Positions 47,787 to 56,912 of a stretch of 64,000 nt of DNA are shown piece by piece (position 1 is the stretch's first letter; each line of letters starts with the position of its first letter). Under the pieces are notes generated by a model, which was given only the letters and a program-made list of their open reading frames with translations, ran no database searches and was not told the origin of the DNA. The position numbers and the translations under genes were made by a program. This stretch comes from Pseudomonas sp. NFACC02 (GTDB lineage Bacteria; Pseudomonadota; Gammaproteobacteria; Pseudomonadales; Pseudomonadaceae), in NCBI RefSeq assembly GCF_900110765.1, contig NZ_FOEO01000005.1, positions 18,620 to 82,619 of the forward strand, read 5' to 3'.

Positions 47787-48782
47787 ATGACTGAAAACAC
47801 CCAATATATGTCCGCTGTGATTCCGGATGTGACGTCCGAGAGCGAAAAACGCGCGGCCCGCGATCACCGACACGACGCCTGGTTCCGGCGCACGATGCTG
47901 GGAGCGGCTCTGTTGGTGCTGCTGTTGCTGGCGAGCATCGCCGGCTCGACACTCTGGGGCGGTGCCCTAGCGTTCAAAACGTTTGGCTTTGAATTTCTTA
48001 CCAGTACTGAATGGGATGCGGTCAACGGCCATTTCGGGGCACTGGTCCCGATCTACGGCACCTTGGTGACGTCCTTTCTCGCGCTGCTGATCGCCGTTCC
48101 GGTGAGTTTCGGCATCGCGATTTTTCTGACTGAAGTGGCGCCGCCCTGGTTGCGGATGCCGATTGCCTCCGCCGTCGAGCTGCTGGCGGGCATTCCCTCG
48201 ATCATCTACGGCATGTGGGGCCTGTTCGTGTTCGGCCCGTTCATGGCCGAATACATGGCGCCCTGGATCAACGACAACCTTGGCGCGCTGCCGCTGATCG
48301 GTCAGATCTTCCAGGGTCCGCCACTGGGCATCGGCATGCTGACCGCCGGTATCGTCCTGGCGATCATGATCACGCCGTTCATTACCTCGGTGATGACCGA
48401 AGTGTTCCGCAGCGTACCCATCGCGCTCAAGGAGTCGGCGTACGCACTCGGCGGCACGACCTGGGAAGTGGTCTGGGACATTGTCCTGCCCTATACCCGC
48501 TCGGCCGTGGTGGGCGGAATCTTTTTGGGGCTGGGTCGCGCGCTGGGTGAAACCATGGCTGTGACCTTCGTACTCGGTAACGCTCACCAGTTCTCTGCGT
48601 CCCTGATGATGCCGAGCAGCTCGATTGCGTCTGTGATCGCCAACGAGTTCAGCGAGGCGTACACCGACCTGCATCGTTCGTCGCTGATCGCGTTGGGCTT
48701 CCTGCTGTTTGTCGTCACCTTCATCGTGCTGGCGATTGCCCGTCTGATGCTTTCCCGTCTGTCGCGCAAGGAGGGTCTATGA
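47787..48782 (+). CDS. pstC: PstC, phosphate ABC transporter permease
   Basis: The 331-aa product has six predicted membrane segments and the ABC permease EAA loop (ALKESAYALGGTTWEVVWDI, followed by LPYTRSAVVGGI). The region GALVPIYGTLVTSFLALLIA opens the transmembrane domain. It forms the inner-membrane channel with PstA. Its stop overlaps the pstA start by 4 bp. Confidence 0.95.
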   Translation: MTENTQYMSAVIPDVTSESEKRAARDHRHDAWFRRTMLGAALLVLLLLASIAGSTLWGGALAFKTFGFEFLTSTEWDAVNGHFGALVPIYGTLVTSFLALLIAVPVSFGIAIFLTEVAPPWLRMPIASAVELLAGIPSIIYGMWGLFVFGPFMAEYMAPWINDNLGALPLIGQIFQGPPLGIGMLTAGIVLAIMITPFITSVMTEVFRSVPIALKESAYALGGTTWEVVWDIVLPYTRSAVVGGIFLGLGRALGETMAVTFVLGNAHQFSASLMMPSSSIASVIANEFSEAYTDLHRSSLIALGFLLFVVTFIVLAIARLMLSRLSRKEGL

Positions 48783-49657
48783 GTAAGGCCGATAACGAAA
48801 ACCTGTACCGGGCCCGCGCCTTCAAAAACATGATTGCGATGGTCCTCAGCTGCGGCGCGACCGTCTTCGGTTTGCTGTGGCTGGTGTGGATCCTGCTGAC
48901 GACCATCGTCAACGGCTTCCAGGCCTTGAACCTGAACCTGTTCACCGAGATGACACCTCCGCCGGGTTCGGCGGGCGGTCTGGCCAACGCTTTCTATGGC
49001 AGCGTTCTGATGTCCGGCATTGGCCTGTTGATCGGTACGCCGATCGGCCTGATGGCTGGTATCTGGCTGGCGGAGTTCGCCCGTCACACCAAGCTGGGCA
49101 ACGCGGTCCGCTTCATTAACGACATCCTGCTGTCGGCGCCGTCGATTGTGCTGGGCCTGTTCGTGTACACCGCCGTGATCCTGCCAGTCAGCGCCCTGAC
49201 CAACCATCAGGTCGGCTTCTCGGCCATTGCCGGTGCGCTGGCCCTGGCCTTGCTGGTGATTCCGGTGGTGGTCCGCACCACTGATGAGATGCTTCAGCTG
49301 CAACCGTCGACCATGCGCGAAGCCGCACTGGCGCTCGGTGTGCCGCAGTGGAAACTGACCCTGCAGATCGTGCTGCGTGCCGCCAAGGCAGGCGTGGTTA
49401 CCGGTGTGCTGCTGGCACTGGCTCGCATCACCGGTGAAACAGCCCCCTTGCTGTTCACCGCCTTCGGTAACCAGTTCTGGAGCAGCAACGTTCTCAAACC
49501 AATCGCCAGCGTTCCCGTGGTGATCTTCCAGTACGCGATGAGCCCGTTCGATGACTGGCATTCCCTGGCCTGGGCCGGTGCCTTGATTCTGACCTTGTTC
49601 GTACTGGTGCTGAGCCTCAGCTCCCGTCTTCTCCTTTTGCGCAATAAGGCATCCTGA
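48779..49657 (+). CDS. pstA: PstA, phosphate ABC transporter permease
   Basis: The 292-aa product has the PstA pattern: membrane helices, [33 protein letters not shown] and the EAA loop [20 protein letters not shown] with [15 protein letters not shown]. It is the second permease half. Overlaps of 4 bp with pstC and 1 bp with pstB indicate coupled translation. Confidence 0.96.
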   Translation: MSKADNENLYRARAFKNMIAMVLSCGATVFGLLWLVWILLTTIVNGFQALNLNLFTEMTPPPGSAGGLANAFYGSVLMSGIGLLIGTPIGLMAGIWLAEFARHTKLGNAVRFINDILLSAPSIVLGLFVYTAVILPVSALTNHQVGFSAIAGALALALLVIPVVVRTTDEMLQLQPSTMREAALALGVPQWKLTLQIVLRAAKAGVVTGVLLALARITGETAPLLFTAFGNQFWSSNVLKPIASVPVVIFQYAMSPFDDWHSLAWAGALILTLFVLVLSLSSRLLLLRNKAS

Positions 49658-50436
49658 TGAATAACCTTTCCCTTGCCGACGAAAAAACCAAGATTCAGGT
49701 ACGCGGCCTCGATTTCTTTTACGACGGCCATCGCTCGCTGAAGTCGGTCGACATGACCATTCCCGAGAAGCGCATCACTGCGATCATCGGCCCGTCGGGT
49801 TGCGGCAAGTCGACGTTGTTGCGCGTGTTCAACCGTATCTATTCGATGTACCCGAAGCAGGAAGCCAAGGGTGAAGTGATTCTGAACGGCGAAAACATTC
49901 TGGCCCCCGGCTATTCGATGAACCGCCTGCGCAGCCACGTTGGCATGGTGTTTCAAAAGCCGGTGCCGTTCCCGATGTCGATCTACGACAATATCGCCTA
50001 CGCCGTGCGCCACCACGAAAAACTCTCCCGTCGCGAGATGGAAGAGCGGGTGGAAGAAGCCTTGCGCGGGGCGGCGTTGTGGGATGAAGTGAAAGACAAG
50101 CTCAAGCAAAGCGCGCAGAGCCTGTCAGGTGGTCAGCAACAGCGTCTGTGCATTGCCCGGACCATCGCGCTGCGTCCACAAGTGTTGTTGCTCGACGAAC
50201 CGACTTCGGCGCTAGACCCGATCTCAACCGGCCGTATTGAACAGCTGATTACCGAGCTCAAAGAGCAGTTCACCGTGGTCATCGTGACCCACAACATGCA
50301 ACAGGCCGCGCGCTGTTCGGACTACACCGCGTTCATGTTCATGGGCGAACTGATCGAGCACGGCGACACCGACACCATCTTCACCAAACCGTCCAAGACC
50401 CAGACCGAAGACTACATCACCGGCCGTTTCGGCTGA
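49657..50436 (+). CDS. pstB: PstB, phosphate ABC transporter ATPase
   Basis: The 259-aa product is a complete ABC ATPase: Walker [13 protein letters not shown], signature [16 protein letters not shown], Walker [13 protein letters not shown], and the H-loop [14 protein letters not shown]. It powers phosphate import through PstCA. phoU, which often follows pstB, is not present; the next 390 nt hold REPINs and then a convergent LysR gene. Confidence 0.97.
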   Translation: MNNLSLADEKTKIQVRGLDFFYDGHRSLKSVDMTIPEKRITAIIGPSGCGKSTLLRVFNRIYSMYPKQEAKGEVILNGENILAPGYSMNRLRSHVGMVFQKPVPFPMSIYDNIAYAVRHHEKLSRREMEERVEEALRGAALWDEVKDKLKQSAQSLSGGQQQRLCIARTIALRPQVLLLDEPTSALDPISTGRIEQLITELKEQFTVVIVTHNMQQAARCSDYTAFMFMGELIEHGDTDTIFTKPSKTQTEDYITGRFG

Positions 50437-50468
50437 CATCACGGGCTATGCTCGCTTCTGCCGAAGGC

Positions 50469-50611
50469 GTAGGAGCGCGCTTGCCCGCGATCGGCGACGC
50501 AGTCGTCGCCATGTCGATGTATGCGGTGTCACACCTACACCCCCCCACACACACCGCATTTGCCGGTTTTGCCGCCGGTGCCCGGCGGATCGCGGGCAAG
50601 CGCGCTCCTAC
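50469..50611. repeat. REPIN 1 (inverted REP pair)
   Basis: GTAGGAGCGCGCTTGCCCGC at 50469 is mirrored by its reverse complement ending at 50611. This is a typical Pseudomonas REPIN: two REP hairpins in inverted orientation about 100 nt apart. It sits between the convergent pstB and LysR genes. Confidence 0.85.
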
Positions 50612-50656
50612 AGGGCCGTGTTTTTGCAAGCGCGTGGCTTGTGTCTGGGCCGTCCT

Positions 50657-50793
50657 TTGTAGGAGCGTGGCTTGTCCCGCGATCTGCTGCGCAGCGGCAG
50701 TAAAACCTGCATACGCCACCTACCTGACACTACCGTATCGCCGGGTTTTACGACTGCTATGCAGCCGATCGCGGGACAAGCCTCGCTCCTACA
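50657..50793. repeat. REPIN 2 (inverted REP pair)
   Basis: TGTAGGAGCGTGGCTTGTCC at 50657 and its near reverse complement at 50766-50793 form a second REPIN 46 nt after the first. The REP sequence differs slightly (TTGTCCC against TTGCCCG), so the two belong to related but distinct subtypes. Confidence 0.85.
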
Positions 50794-50831
50794 GGATCGG
50801 GTTTCAAGCCACGCGCTTAGAAACTCGCGCT

Positions 50832-51764
50832 TCAGCCCAGCGGGGCGGGGGTGATCGTGCTGTGATCGCCCATGAACTGCTCCAGTCGCTTGCGCAGCCA
50901 GCGCTCGGCGGGGTCGGTGTCCATCACGCTCAGCCAGACCATCGACAGCTCCAGATTGGGCGTGATGAACGGCAGCGGTTCTCCTCGCAACAATCCCGTC
51001 CTGGTCAACGCCAGCGTCAGGTGATCCGGCAGGTTACACAGCAGATCCGTACCCGCCATGAGCGCCGGCAGCGTGCTGTATTGCGGCACGGACAGCACGG
51101 CTTTGCGTTTGCGGCCTATCGCTGCCAGCCATTCATCGGCGAAGCTCGAGATGTTCGCCACATGGGACACCACCACGTGCGGCCGTGAGCAGTACTCGTC
51201 CAGCGTCATCGGTTCCTTCGAATCATCGGCCCGCGCCACCATCGGCTGCATGGTGCGCAGCAGTTTTCGCTTGGCATTGGCCGGCAACTCACGGGTCAGG
51301 CATACAGCGACGGTGATGTCGCCGGACATGAGCAATTCCGAGACATTCCAGAAGTTGACCTGCTGGATGACAATGACGACGCCGGGCGCCTCCTCGCGGA
51401 TCGCGCGCAGCAAAGGCGGCAACAGGCTGTACTCGACATCGTCGGACAGGCCGATGCGAAAGGTCATGTCGCTGCTGGCCGGGTCGAAATCCCGGGTCAG
51501 GCTCAGGGCCACGGACATCGCGTCGAGCGCTGGCGACAGGTGATGAATGATCTCGTTGGCCCGCGCCGTGGGCTCCATCCGGTGGCCGACGCGAATGAAC
51601 AACGGGTCGTTGAACAGCGCACGCAGCCGGTTCAACGCGGCGCTGATGGTCGGTTGACCGAGGAACAGTTTCTCGGCGGCACGGGTCACGTTGCGCTCCT
51701 GCATCAAGGTCTCGAACACCACCATCAGGTTGATATCGGCCTTGCGCAGCTCATTGCGATTCAT
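50832..51764 (-). CDS. LysR family transcriptional regulator
   Basis: The 310-aa product has the LysR winged-helix at its N-terminus (LMVVFETLMQERNVTRAAEK, then GQPTISAALNRLRALFNDP) and the effector-binding domain after it (MTFRIGLSDDVEYSLLPPLL). I place the start at ATG 51764 (MNRNELRKADINL) with GGGGA upstream; a longer frame to 51794 adds an implausible leader. The target is unknown. The PAAR gene upstream is on the same strand 211 nt away, so no divergent target gene is adjacent. Confidence 0.88.
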   Translation of the reverse strand: MNRNELRKADINLMVVFETLMQERNVTRAAEKLFLGQPTISAALNRLRALFNDPLFIRVGHRMEPTARANEIIHHLSPALDAMSVALSLTRDFDPASSDMTFRIGLSDDVEYSLLPPLLRAIREEAPGVVIVIQQVNFWNVSELLMSGDITVAVCLTRELPANAKRKLLRTMQPMVARADDSKEPMTLDEYCSRPHVVVSHVANISSFADEWLAAIGRKRKAVLSVPQYSTLPALMAGTDLLCNLPDHLTLALTRTGLLRGEPLPFITPNLELSMVWLSVMDTDPAERWLRKRLEQFMGDHSTITPAPLG

Positions 51765-51975
51765 ACAGCGTCCCCGTAGCCCGGCATGCGTCATCCATTT
51801 TGTAACGAAATGATGGGCGACAGTTTATGGATCGCCATTGGCTTACGTCCAGCCTGACGGCATGTTTCGCGGACTGATTGGTTAATCGCGGTCATGACGA
51901 CGCCTGCGCCACCTGGATGGCGAGACGCAGGGCGGCAGAATCGCCTTCGGGCGTGAGCCGGCTCATTCGCACCGG

Positions 51976-52245
51976 CTACGAGGATTGGACCGTCAGCGCA
52001 TGTCTGGCCATGGCGTAGCACCCACACGTCAGTCGATGCCCTTCAAACACCACGGGAATGCCATTCATTTTTCGAACCGGATGCCCTTCGCGAAAGGTGA
52101 ATAGGCCCTTGTGCAACGGGCAGCTCGCGCTGTCACCCACGACTGCTACAGGTACGCCCCGAATGGTGTGAGTAGCGGCCAACTGGCAGCTGACGACGCT
52201 GCCGCCACCGCTGGTGGGATCGCCAAGGCAGATCGGATGCTTCAT
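51976..52245 (-). CDS. PAAR-domain T6SS spike-tip protein
   Basis: The 89-aa product is a stand-alone PAAR protein: MKHPICLGDPTSGGGSVVSC, then VPVAVVGDSASCPLHKGLFT and a final GHRLTCGCYAMARHAL. PAAR proteins cap VgrG and carry effectors. It is the last gene of the vgrG-lipase operon; its start overlaps the Tla3-type gene by 4 bp. It lacks any toxin domain. Confidence 0.88.
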   Translation of the reverse strand: MKHPICLGDPTSGGGSVVSCQLAATHTIRGVPVAVVGDSASCPLHKGLFTFREGHPVRKMNGIPVVFEGHRLTCGCYAMARHALTVQSS

Positions 52246-53888
52246 GTCGGGGTGGTCTCAATGTGAGGAGTGAATGGATTGGCAAACCCTTCGCGCTGTT
52301 CATCTTGGCGTTTGCGTGCAGCGGTCGGCGGGCGAATCATCTGGAAGGTCGTGCTGTGATCCTCGCCGGTGTACACCACCGCGCTGACGCCACCGGCCTC
52401 ATGGCTGGCTGCTGTCGCCAGGTTGATCAATAGCAAGGTGCGACCGATGCCGGTGTTGCCGATGCGCTGCCCGATATCAAATGCCTCCTCGGCATTTGTC
52501 ATGTCGAGGCCGTGGCCCTCGCGCTGCAGTTCGGACATCGCGCGTATCAGGCTCGCGGCTTTGGCAGGGTGCTGAGTGCTGTCATAGAACACCCGAACAG
52601 GCCGTTCGCCGATGGGCAGGGAATTGAGCGCGCCGATCCAGCCGTCCTTCAACAAGGCCTCGGTCTGAATGCCGGCCGTGGCGGTGGCGTCCGCCGCCTC
52701 CGGCAATGCGGCGACGGTGACTGGACGGTGCAGATAACCGAGCACGGGCGCTGTTTCAAATGCCTTCAACTGGAACGTCGCCCAGCGCACCGGCAACCAG
52801 AGGCTGGGCACGAATGATCCGATGCCGGGCTCACGGGTTGCGCTCAGCAGGGCCGGTATTCGGTCCAGCCAATAGCGGGCGGGCATCGTTCGAGGAATGA
52901 TGACGTCGCCCGTGTGCCGAGCATCGTGTTCGAGCTGGTAATGCGCCGCGTAGGCCTTGTCGGTCTGCCAGAAACAGGTCCAGAGCTTGCCGGGCGCAGT
53001 CTTCATGAACGCTTCGCCTGTCGGCGTTTCGATGGAGGAGGCGGCCAACGGGGGCAACCGGTCTGCACGGCTGAGCAGCAACGTGCAGGTATTGGCCCTC
53101 ACCGAGGCCTCTGTCGATGCCCCTTCCTCATCACTGACCACCAGGATTTGTGGCACTTGCGATTGCTCGTCCATGAATGCAAACGCGCGGCGGATCATCG
53201 CCTGCGCCTGATTGCCTCGTTCGGCGAATGACGAGACGAACAGGCTCTGCCCCAACAGGGCGGCATTGCGCGCTTCATTGATCACCCATGCCGCACTGAC
53301 CTGTTGATCATCCGGGCGCAGCGAGCCCACGACGAAGGTGGGGATCGGCCAGAAGGTCACCGCGTGAGCGGCCGAGCCGCGAAACGCCTGTCGACGCAAG
53401 GGGTAGAGCCAGTCCCGGGTGCTGTACTCATGCCTCTGCGAAGGCGCTGCGCAGTTCACCGGTTCACCTCTGCTCAACGACGCCCATAAGTCACCCAGCG
53501 CCGTGCCGTGCATGCCCAGCCCGGCGCCTTGTATCTCCAGGGTGAAGGTTCGCTGTGCCTCGTCGATCAACCATTGCCCATGCGCCCACAGTTCACGTTC
53601 CTCCTGCTGCTGGTGGTGATTCAATTTCCATAAGGTGTGCGATGCGAATGCGATGAACACGACTATGGCAATCCAGAACGCTCCGCGGCCGATGACATAC
53701 CAAAGGTCCGGCAGGTCGAGACCCTCGGCCGCCAGTCTCCCTTTCATCGCAACGATTAACCCCAGCCACACCCCCATCAGCAGCACGGCGGCTCGGACAT
53801 AGCCTTTCGGCAGGCGCACTGGAGGAAAATCCAGTTGTCGCTGGGTCTTGAGCACCACGCGCCCGGCATTGTTTTGCTGAGTATCCAT
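52242..53888 (-). CDS. Tla3-type lipase adaptor (DUF2875)
   Basis: The 548-aa product starts at ATG 53888 (MDTQQNNAGRVVLKTQ); the frame extends further upstream but that part is an Arg/Pro-rich shadow of the lipoprotein gene. It has two membrane segments near 30-50 and 65-85, then the DUF2875 region with TRDWLYPLRRQAFRGSA and WVINEARNAALLGQSLFVSS. Tla3 of P. aeruginosa carries the lipase Tle3 to VgrG. Here the lipase is Tle1-type, so this is a related adaptor use. One base overlaps the upstream lipoprotein gene and 4 bp overlap the PAAR gene. Confidence 0.82.
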   Translation of the reverse strand: MDTQQNNAGRVVLKTQRQLDFPPVRLPKGYVRAAVLLMGVWLGLIVAMKGRLAAEGLDLPDLWYVIGRGAFWIAIVVFIAFASHTLWKLNHHQQQEERELWAHGQWLIDEAQRTFTLEIQGAGLGMHGTALGDLWASLSRGEPVNCAAPSQRHEYSTRDWLYPLRRQAFRGSAAHAVTFWPIPTFVVGSLRPDDQQVSAAWVINEARNAALLGQSLFVSSFAERGNQAQAMIRRAFAFMDEQSQVPQILVVSDEEGASTEASVRANTCTLLLSRADRLPPLAASSIETPTGEAFMKTAPGKLWTCFWQTDKAYAAHYQLEHDARHTGDVIIPRTMPARYWLDRIPALLSATREPGIGSFVPSLWLPVRWATFQLKAFETAPVLGYLHRPVTVAALPEAADATATAGIQTEALLKDGWIGALNSLPIGERPVRVFYDSTQHPAKAASLIRAMSELQREGHGLDMTNAEEAFDIGQRIGNTGIGRTLLLINLATAASHEAGGVSAVVYTGEDHSTTFQMIRPPTAARKRQDEQREGFANPFTPHIETTPT

Positions 53889-54373
53889 CACCAGTACCCT
53901 TCCTTGTGGCGGTAGTGCAGCACCGCGCTGACCACTCCGTCTGTCATCAACTCCAGTCGCGCGTCGTCCGTGGCCAGGCGATAGGTGGTGGCACCACGCA
54001 GGGCCTGGGCAAAACGGTCTCCCACCTGATCGAAGCGCGGGTTGTAACAGCGCGAACCCGACAACGTGATCGCTTCTACCTTCAACTGCTCGCCGTCGAC
54101 CCGATAACGACCGTCCACCTGTTGGCAACCGGCGAAGCCAATCAGGGTCTGGTCATCGGTGTTGAAAATCACAAAGCCCACGTGGCTTTCCTGCGGAATG
54201 TCGGTGAGGGCGTAGGGCGTCTGGCCCAGATCCAGCTGGGTCAGTTTCCAGACCGTGGCGCGTAACGGCATGGATTTATCCTTGACCGGTTCAGATGCTT
54301 GCTCTTGCTGACAGCCAGTCAGCGCAACAGCCAGAAAGGCGATCCATCCGTAAAGCAATCCTTTGCGACTCAT
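53888..54373 (-). CDS. META/HslJ-like lipoprotein in the lipase operon
   Basis: The 161-aa product has a lipoprotein signal with lipobox LTGC (Cys 21) and then a META-like domain: ATVWKLTQLDLGQTPY, VGFVIFNTDDQTLIGFAGCQ and RYRVDGEQLKVEAITLSGSR. The META fold is found in HslJ and related periplasmic proteins. It lies between the lipase and adaptor genes with overlaps on both sides. A periplasmic lipoprotein next to a Tle effector is a natural immunity candidate, but DUF3304 genes are also present, so its role is open. Confidence 0.75.
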   Translation of the reverse strand: MSRKGLLYGWIAFLAVALTGCQQEQASEPVKDKSMPLRATVWKLTQLDLGQTPYALTDIPQESHVGFVIFNTDDQTLIGFAGCQQVDGRYRVDGEQLKVEAITLSGSRCYNPRFDQVGDRFAQALRGATTYRLATDDARLELMTDGVVSAVLHYRHKEGYW

Positions 54374-56271
54374 GCGCGTCTCCTCATTTCAACGATTGAG
54401 GGTGTTGGCGCGTCCTTGCGCAGGGGGGCAGGGGCGTAGCGCACGCGTTCACCGGCGAACAGATGACGCAGGCGCAGGTAACTCCAGTCTTCTCGCCGGC
54501 CGGACACCGTGTGGAGCAGGTCACGTCCGTCGGTGGTGCCATCCACGCTGGAACCGGGATGGGCATCGCTGAAGATGGCCGGTTGTCCGCTGCGGTATAG
54601 GCGCAGCATTTCCCGGCCAGGTTCGCCCAGTGGGTCGCGAGGTCGCGGGGCAGGCACGACGTGTTTGCCTTCCAGCACGGCTTGATGATCGGCCTTCTGT
54701 TGCGTGCGCCAGGCGGTCAGTGCCTGCTGGTAATCACGCTCCTGTTGTTCGAGCGATTGATGCAGAACACGATGCTCATCTTCGGTTTGCGGATCGGTCA
54801 ACACGAAGTGGGCACGGGAATCGTGCACGTACTGTTCGAGAAACAGCCCGACCTCCGGCGTCACGGCAGGGGCGTGGCGCCATTCGAGGTGAAAACCTTT
54901 TTCCATCGGCGAGGCGAGGCTGTACTGATTGCGCTCCAGAAACTGCCGCCGTTGAGCGTCGTTGCCGAACATCTCCACACGTTGGCGCAGTTGGCGGTTG
55001 GCCTCGATCAGGTCCACGCGTTCCTGATCGCCGCTGTGGCGCACGAAGGACAACTGGCTGAAGTCCTCGTCCGCGATGAATTGCTTACGCCAGCCCAGAT
55101 ACAGCTTGCGGTGGGCGAGCATGTGCTCGGTGACCGGAGCGCCACCCTGCAAAGCAGTGAGCTGCGCCATGTAGGCGTCGAAGCTGTCCTGGAGTTCGGG
55201 GCTGATGGCAAGGTCACTTTCCGAGCGGCCAATGTCTACCTGACTAATTCGTATCAATGGCACGCCGGCTTGCAGTGCGCGTTCATACATATCGTTCAAC
55301 GGAATCTGCGACAGCTTGTCCGCCTGCAAATGACGCACGCTGCCGTCCGCCAGTTGGGTCCCTTTGCCCTGGTCCCGCAGGCCATAGCCGCCCCCCACGT
55401 CGGCGTGCATGCCGGGGTAGACGATCTCCAGGCAGTTGTCGGGATAGGTGTCACCGGCACGCACCAGGTCCACCGGGAACGAGACACGGTTTTCATGGGC
55501 AGCGACCATATGCACGCATTGCTCGACGCAATCGGGAATGGTCAGCAGGGCTTTCTTGCCCCAGTGCATATGGCCATCCACCGGCAGCGGATAGGCGTCG
55601 GCCAGCCCCACCGAGGCCACGGTGTCGAACAGCCCCATGAAACGCACCCGCACCGGAATGCCGCAGAAGGTGCTGTCGCCGTTGCCGAAATGCATCAGCA
55701 ATTGATTGAGAAAGGACCGGGCCGCCGTTGCCCCTCGTGAGAAGCCGAACAGGTCGAGGGTGATTTCATCGATCTTCGGGCTGCCGACGCGAGGGACGAG
55801 CATGGCGGTGATCTGCTCCCGCCAACGGGGTATCAGGGTGTCGTCTTTAACGGCGTGGGTGATGGATGCGGGATCGCCATCGACCAAGTCGCGGCCATGC
55901 GAGACACGTGCGACTCTGTTGGCAATGAAAAGCATGGCGTAGCGGATCCGCCGGTCTCCGAATGCGCCCTCTTTGGCGCCGTCCGGATGGGGCTCAGGCT
56001 CGCCTATTTCAGGAAAGCGAGTCCCCACACCCTGGATATAGAGCTTGTATATACATTGCTTTTTGTCATCAAGGCCGAGTTCGGACAGTCTTGCGACATT
56101 ACTATGTGATCCCTTCGGCTTGTCTTCTTCTTTACTGTTTCGTGTGCCGTCAAAGTAAATCGAGAAGCTTAGCTTCAATCGGCAGGGGTATTGGGCTGTG
56201 GGGCGCAGCAAGTTCGGGAAAATCAACCGAGAGGGGGGAGCATCTAGGGGGCTCCAGCTTATATCGCTCAT
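54370..56271 (-). CDS. Tle1-type T6SS lipase effector (DUF2235)
   Basis: The 633-aa product has the DUF2235 alpha/beta-hydrolase: FDGTRN at 40-45, nucleophile GFSRG at 176-180 (Ser 178) and HADVGGGYGLRD with the likely catalytic Asp at 291. DUF2235 phospholipases are Tle1 effectors that attack membrane phospholipids in the periplasm of target cells. A GGAA lies about 8 nt before ATG 56271. The gene sits in an operon with VgrG, DUF4123 adaptor and PAAR and with two DUF3304 genes upstream, one overlapping by 4 bp. The C-terminal third is helical and charged. Confidence 0.9.
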   Translation of the reverse strand: MSDISWSPLDAPPSRLIFPNLLRPTAQYPCRLKLSFSIYFDGTRNSKEEDKPKGSHSNVARLSELGLDDKKQCIYKLYIQGVGTRFPEIGEPEPHPDGAKEGAFGDRRIRYAMLFIANRVARVSHGRDLVDGDPASITHAVKDDTLIPRWREQITAMLVPRVGSPKIDEITLDLFGFSRGATAARSFLNQLLMHFGNGDSTFCGIPVRVRFMGLFDTVASVGLADAYPLPVDGHMHWGKKALLTIPDCVEQCVHMVAAHENRVSFPVDLVRAGDTYPDNCLEIVYPGMHADVGGGYGLRDQGKGTQLADGSVRHLQADKLSQIPLNDMYERALQAGVPLIRISQVDIGRSESDLAISPELQDSFDAYMAQLTALQGGAPVTEHMLAHRKLYLGWRKQFIADEDFSQLSFVRHSGDQERVDLIEANRQLRQRVEMFGNDAQRRQFLERNQYSLASPMEKGFHLEWRHAPAVTPEVGLFLEQYVHDSRAHFVLTDPQTEDEHRVLHQSLEQQERDYQQALTAWRTQQKADHQAVLEGKHVVPAPRPRDPLGEPGREMLRLYRSGQPAIFSDAHPGSSVDGTTDGRDLLHTVSGRREDWSYLRLRHLFAGERVRYAPAPLRKDAPTPSIVEMRRRA

Positions 56272-56777
56272 TTTGAGATTCCTTTCCGGGCGTAAAAGTT
56301 TTTTTCGGGGAAGCCAGGGCCGGGATAATCAGGATTATTCGGCGCTAATATGCTCGGTATTATCAATACGTCATCGTTTTCCAGGAAATGCAGATTGGTC
56401 TCACCCGACTGATCGTAAGGGTGAACCAGCACATCTTTTTCAGTCCAGTGACACGCTTCTGAATCGGGTTTCGGGTTTTCTTTGTAAAAAGCTTCACAAC
56501 GCCGCCATTTAACCCGCACGGTCAATCCCGGATGCCAGATGGCAGGAAGGCCTAGCGCACCATAGGTCGTACTGCCACCTGTGCTGGCTGCGCCCACTCC
56601 GCCGCCATTGACATAGACCGGCCGCACGAACGTGTCACTTATTTCGTGATCCATAGGTGTTACGGCCGTCCCGACGTACCGAGGTTTAGGCGGCGGTTCA
56701 GGTGGTGGTTTTTCATATTTGGACGCCGCAACGAATAGTGCGGCGAGCGCCAAAAACATACCGAGGTTCATGCGCAT
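56268..56777 (-). CDS. DUF3304 protein, probable Tle1 immunity (copy next to the lipase)
   Basis: The 169-aa product has an N-terminal hydrophobic segment (LGMFLALAALFVAASKY) without a lipobox, a Pro-rich linker (EKPPPEPPPKPRYVGTA) and the DUF3304 core: DTFVRPVYVNGGGVG, VRVKWRRC, DVLVHPYDQSGETNLHFLEN and the end YPGPGFPEKNFYARKGISK. DUF3304 proteins commonly sit beside Tle1 genes. Its stop overlaps the lipase start by 4 bp. It is about 70% identical by eye to the second copy upstream. Confidence 0.82.
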   Translation of the reverse strand: MRMNLGMFLALAALFVAASKYEKPPPEPPPKPRYVGTAVTPMDHEISDTFVRPVYVNGGGVGAASTGGSTTYGALGLPAIWHPGLTVRVKWRRCEAFYKENPKPDSEACHWTEKDVLVHPYDQSGETNLHFLENDDVLIIPSILAPNNPDYPGPGFPEKNFYARKGISK

Positions 56778-56831
56778 GAGCGGGCCTGTTAAGTTTTGAA
56801 TATGAATTTTCGTATCTGGTTATCAGGTCTT

Positions 56832-56912
56832 TCATGCAGCAAAGCCGAATACTTCCGGAAGCGCGAAGTGCAATGAGGGCACATCTGATGGACGCCAAAA
56901 TTTGTGACTCAT
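56832..56912 (-). pseudogene. 26-codon stub of a second Tle1 gene
   Basis: ATG 56912 overlaps the stop of the upstream DUF3304 gene by 4 bp, just as the real lipase overlaps the downstream copy. The stub reads MSHKFWRPSDVPSLHFALPE and shares the spaced W, P, D, P and P with the lipase start MSDISWSPLDAPPSRLIFPN, then ends at TGA. The rest of a second lipase gene seems deleted. Confidence 0.6.

Noticed and set aside
50469..50793. Repeats considered as a CRISPR array
   Set aside because: Units are inverted pairs with unequal spacing and match Pseudomonas REP sequences; there are no direct repeats with regular spacers and no cas genes.
50448..51188. 246-aa plus-strand frame over the REPINs and into the LysR gene
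   Set aside because: It is formed by the repeats and by antisense of lysR; no protein family is visible.
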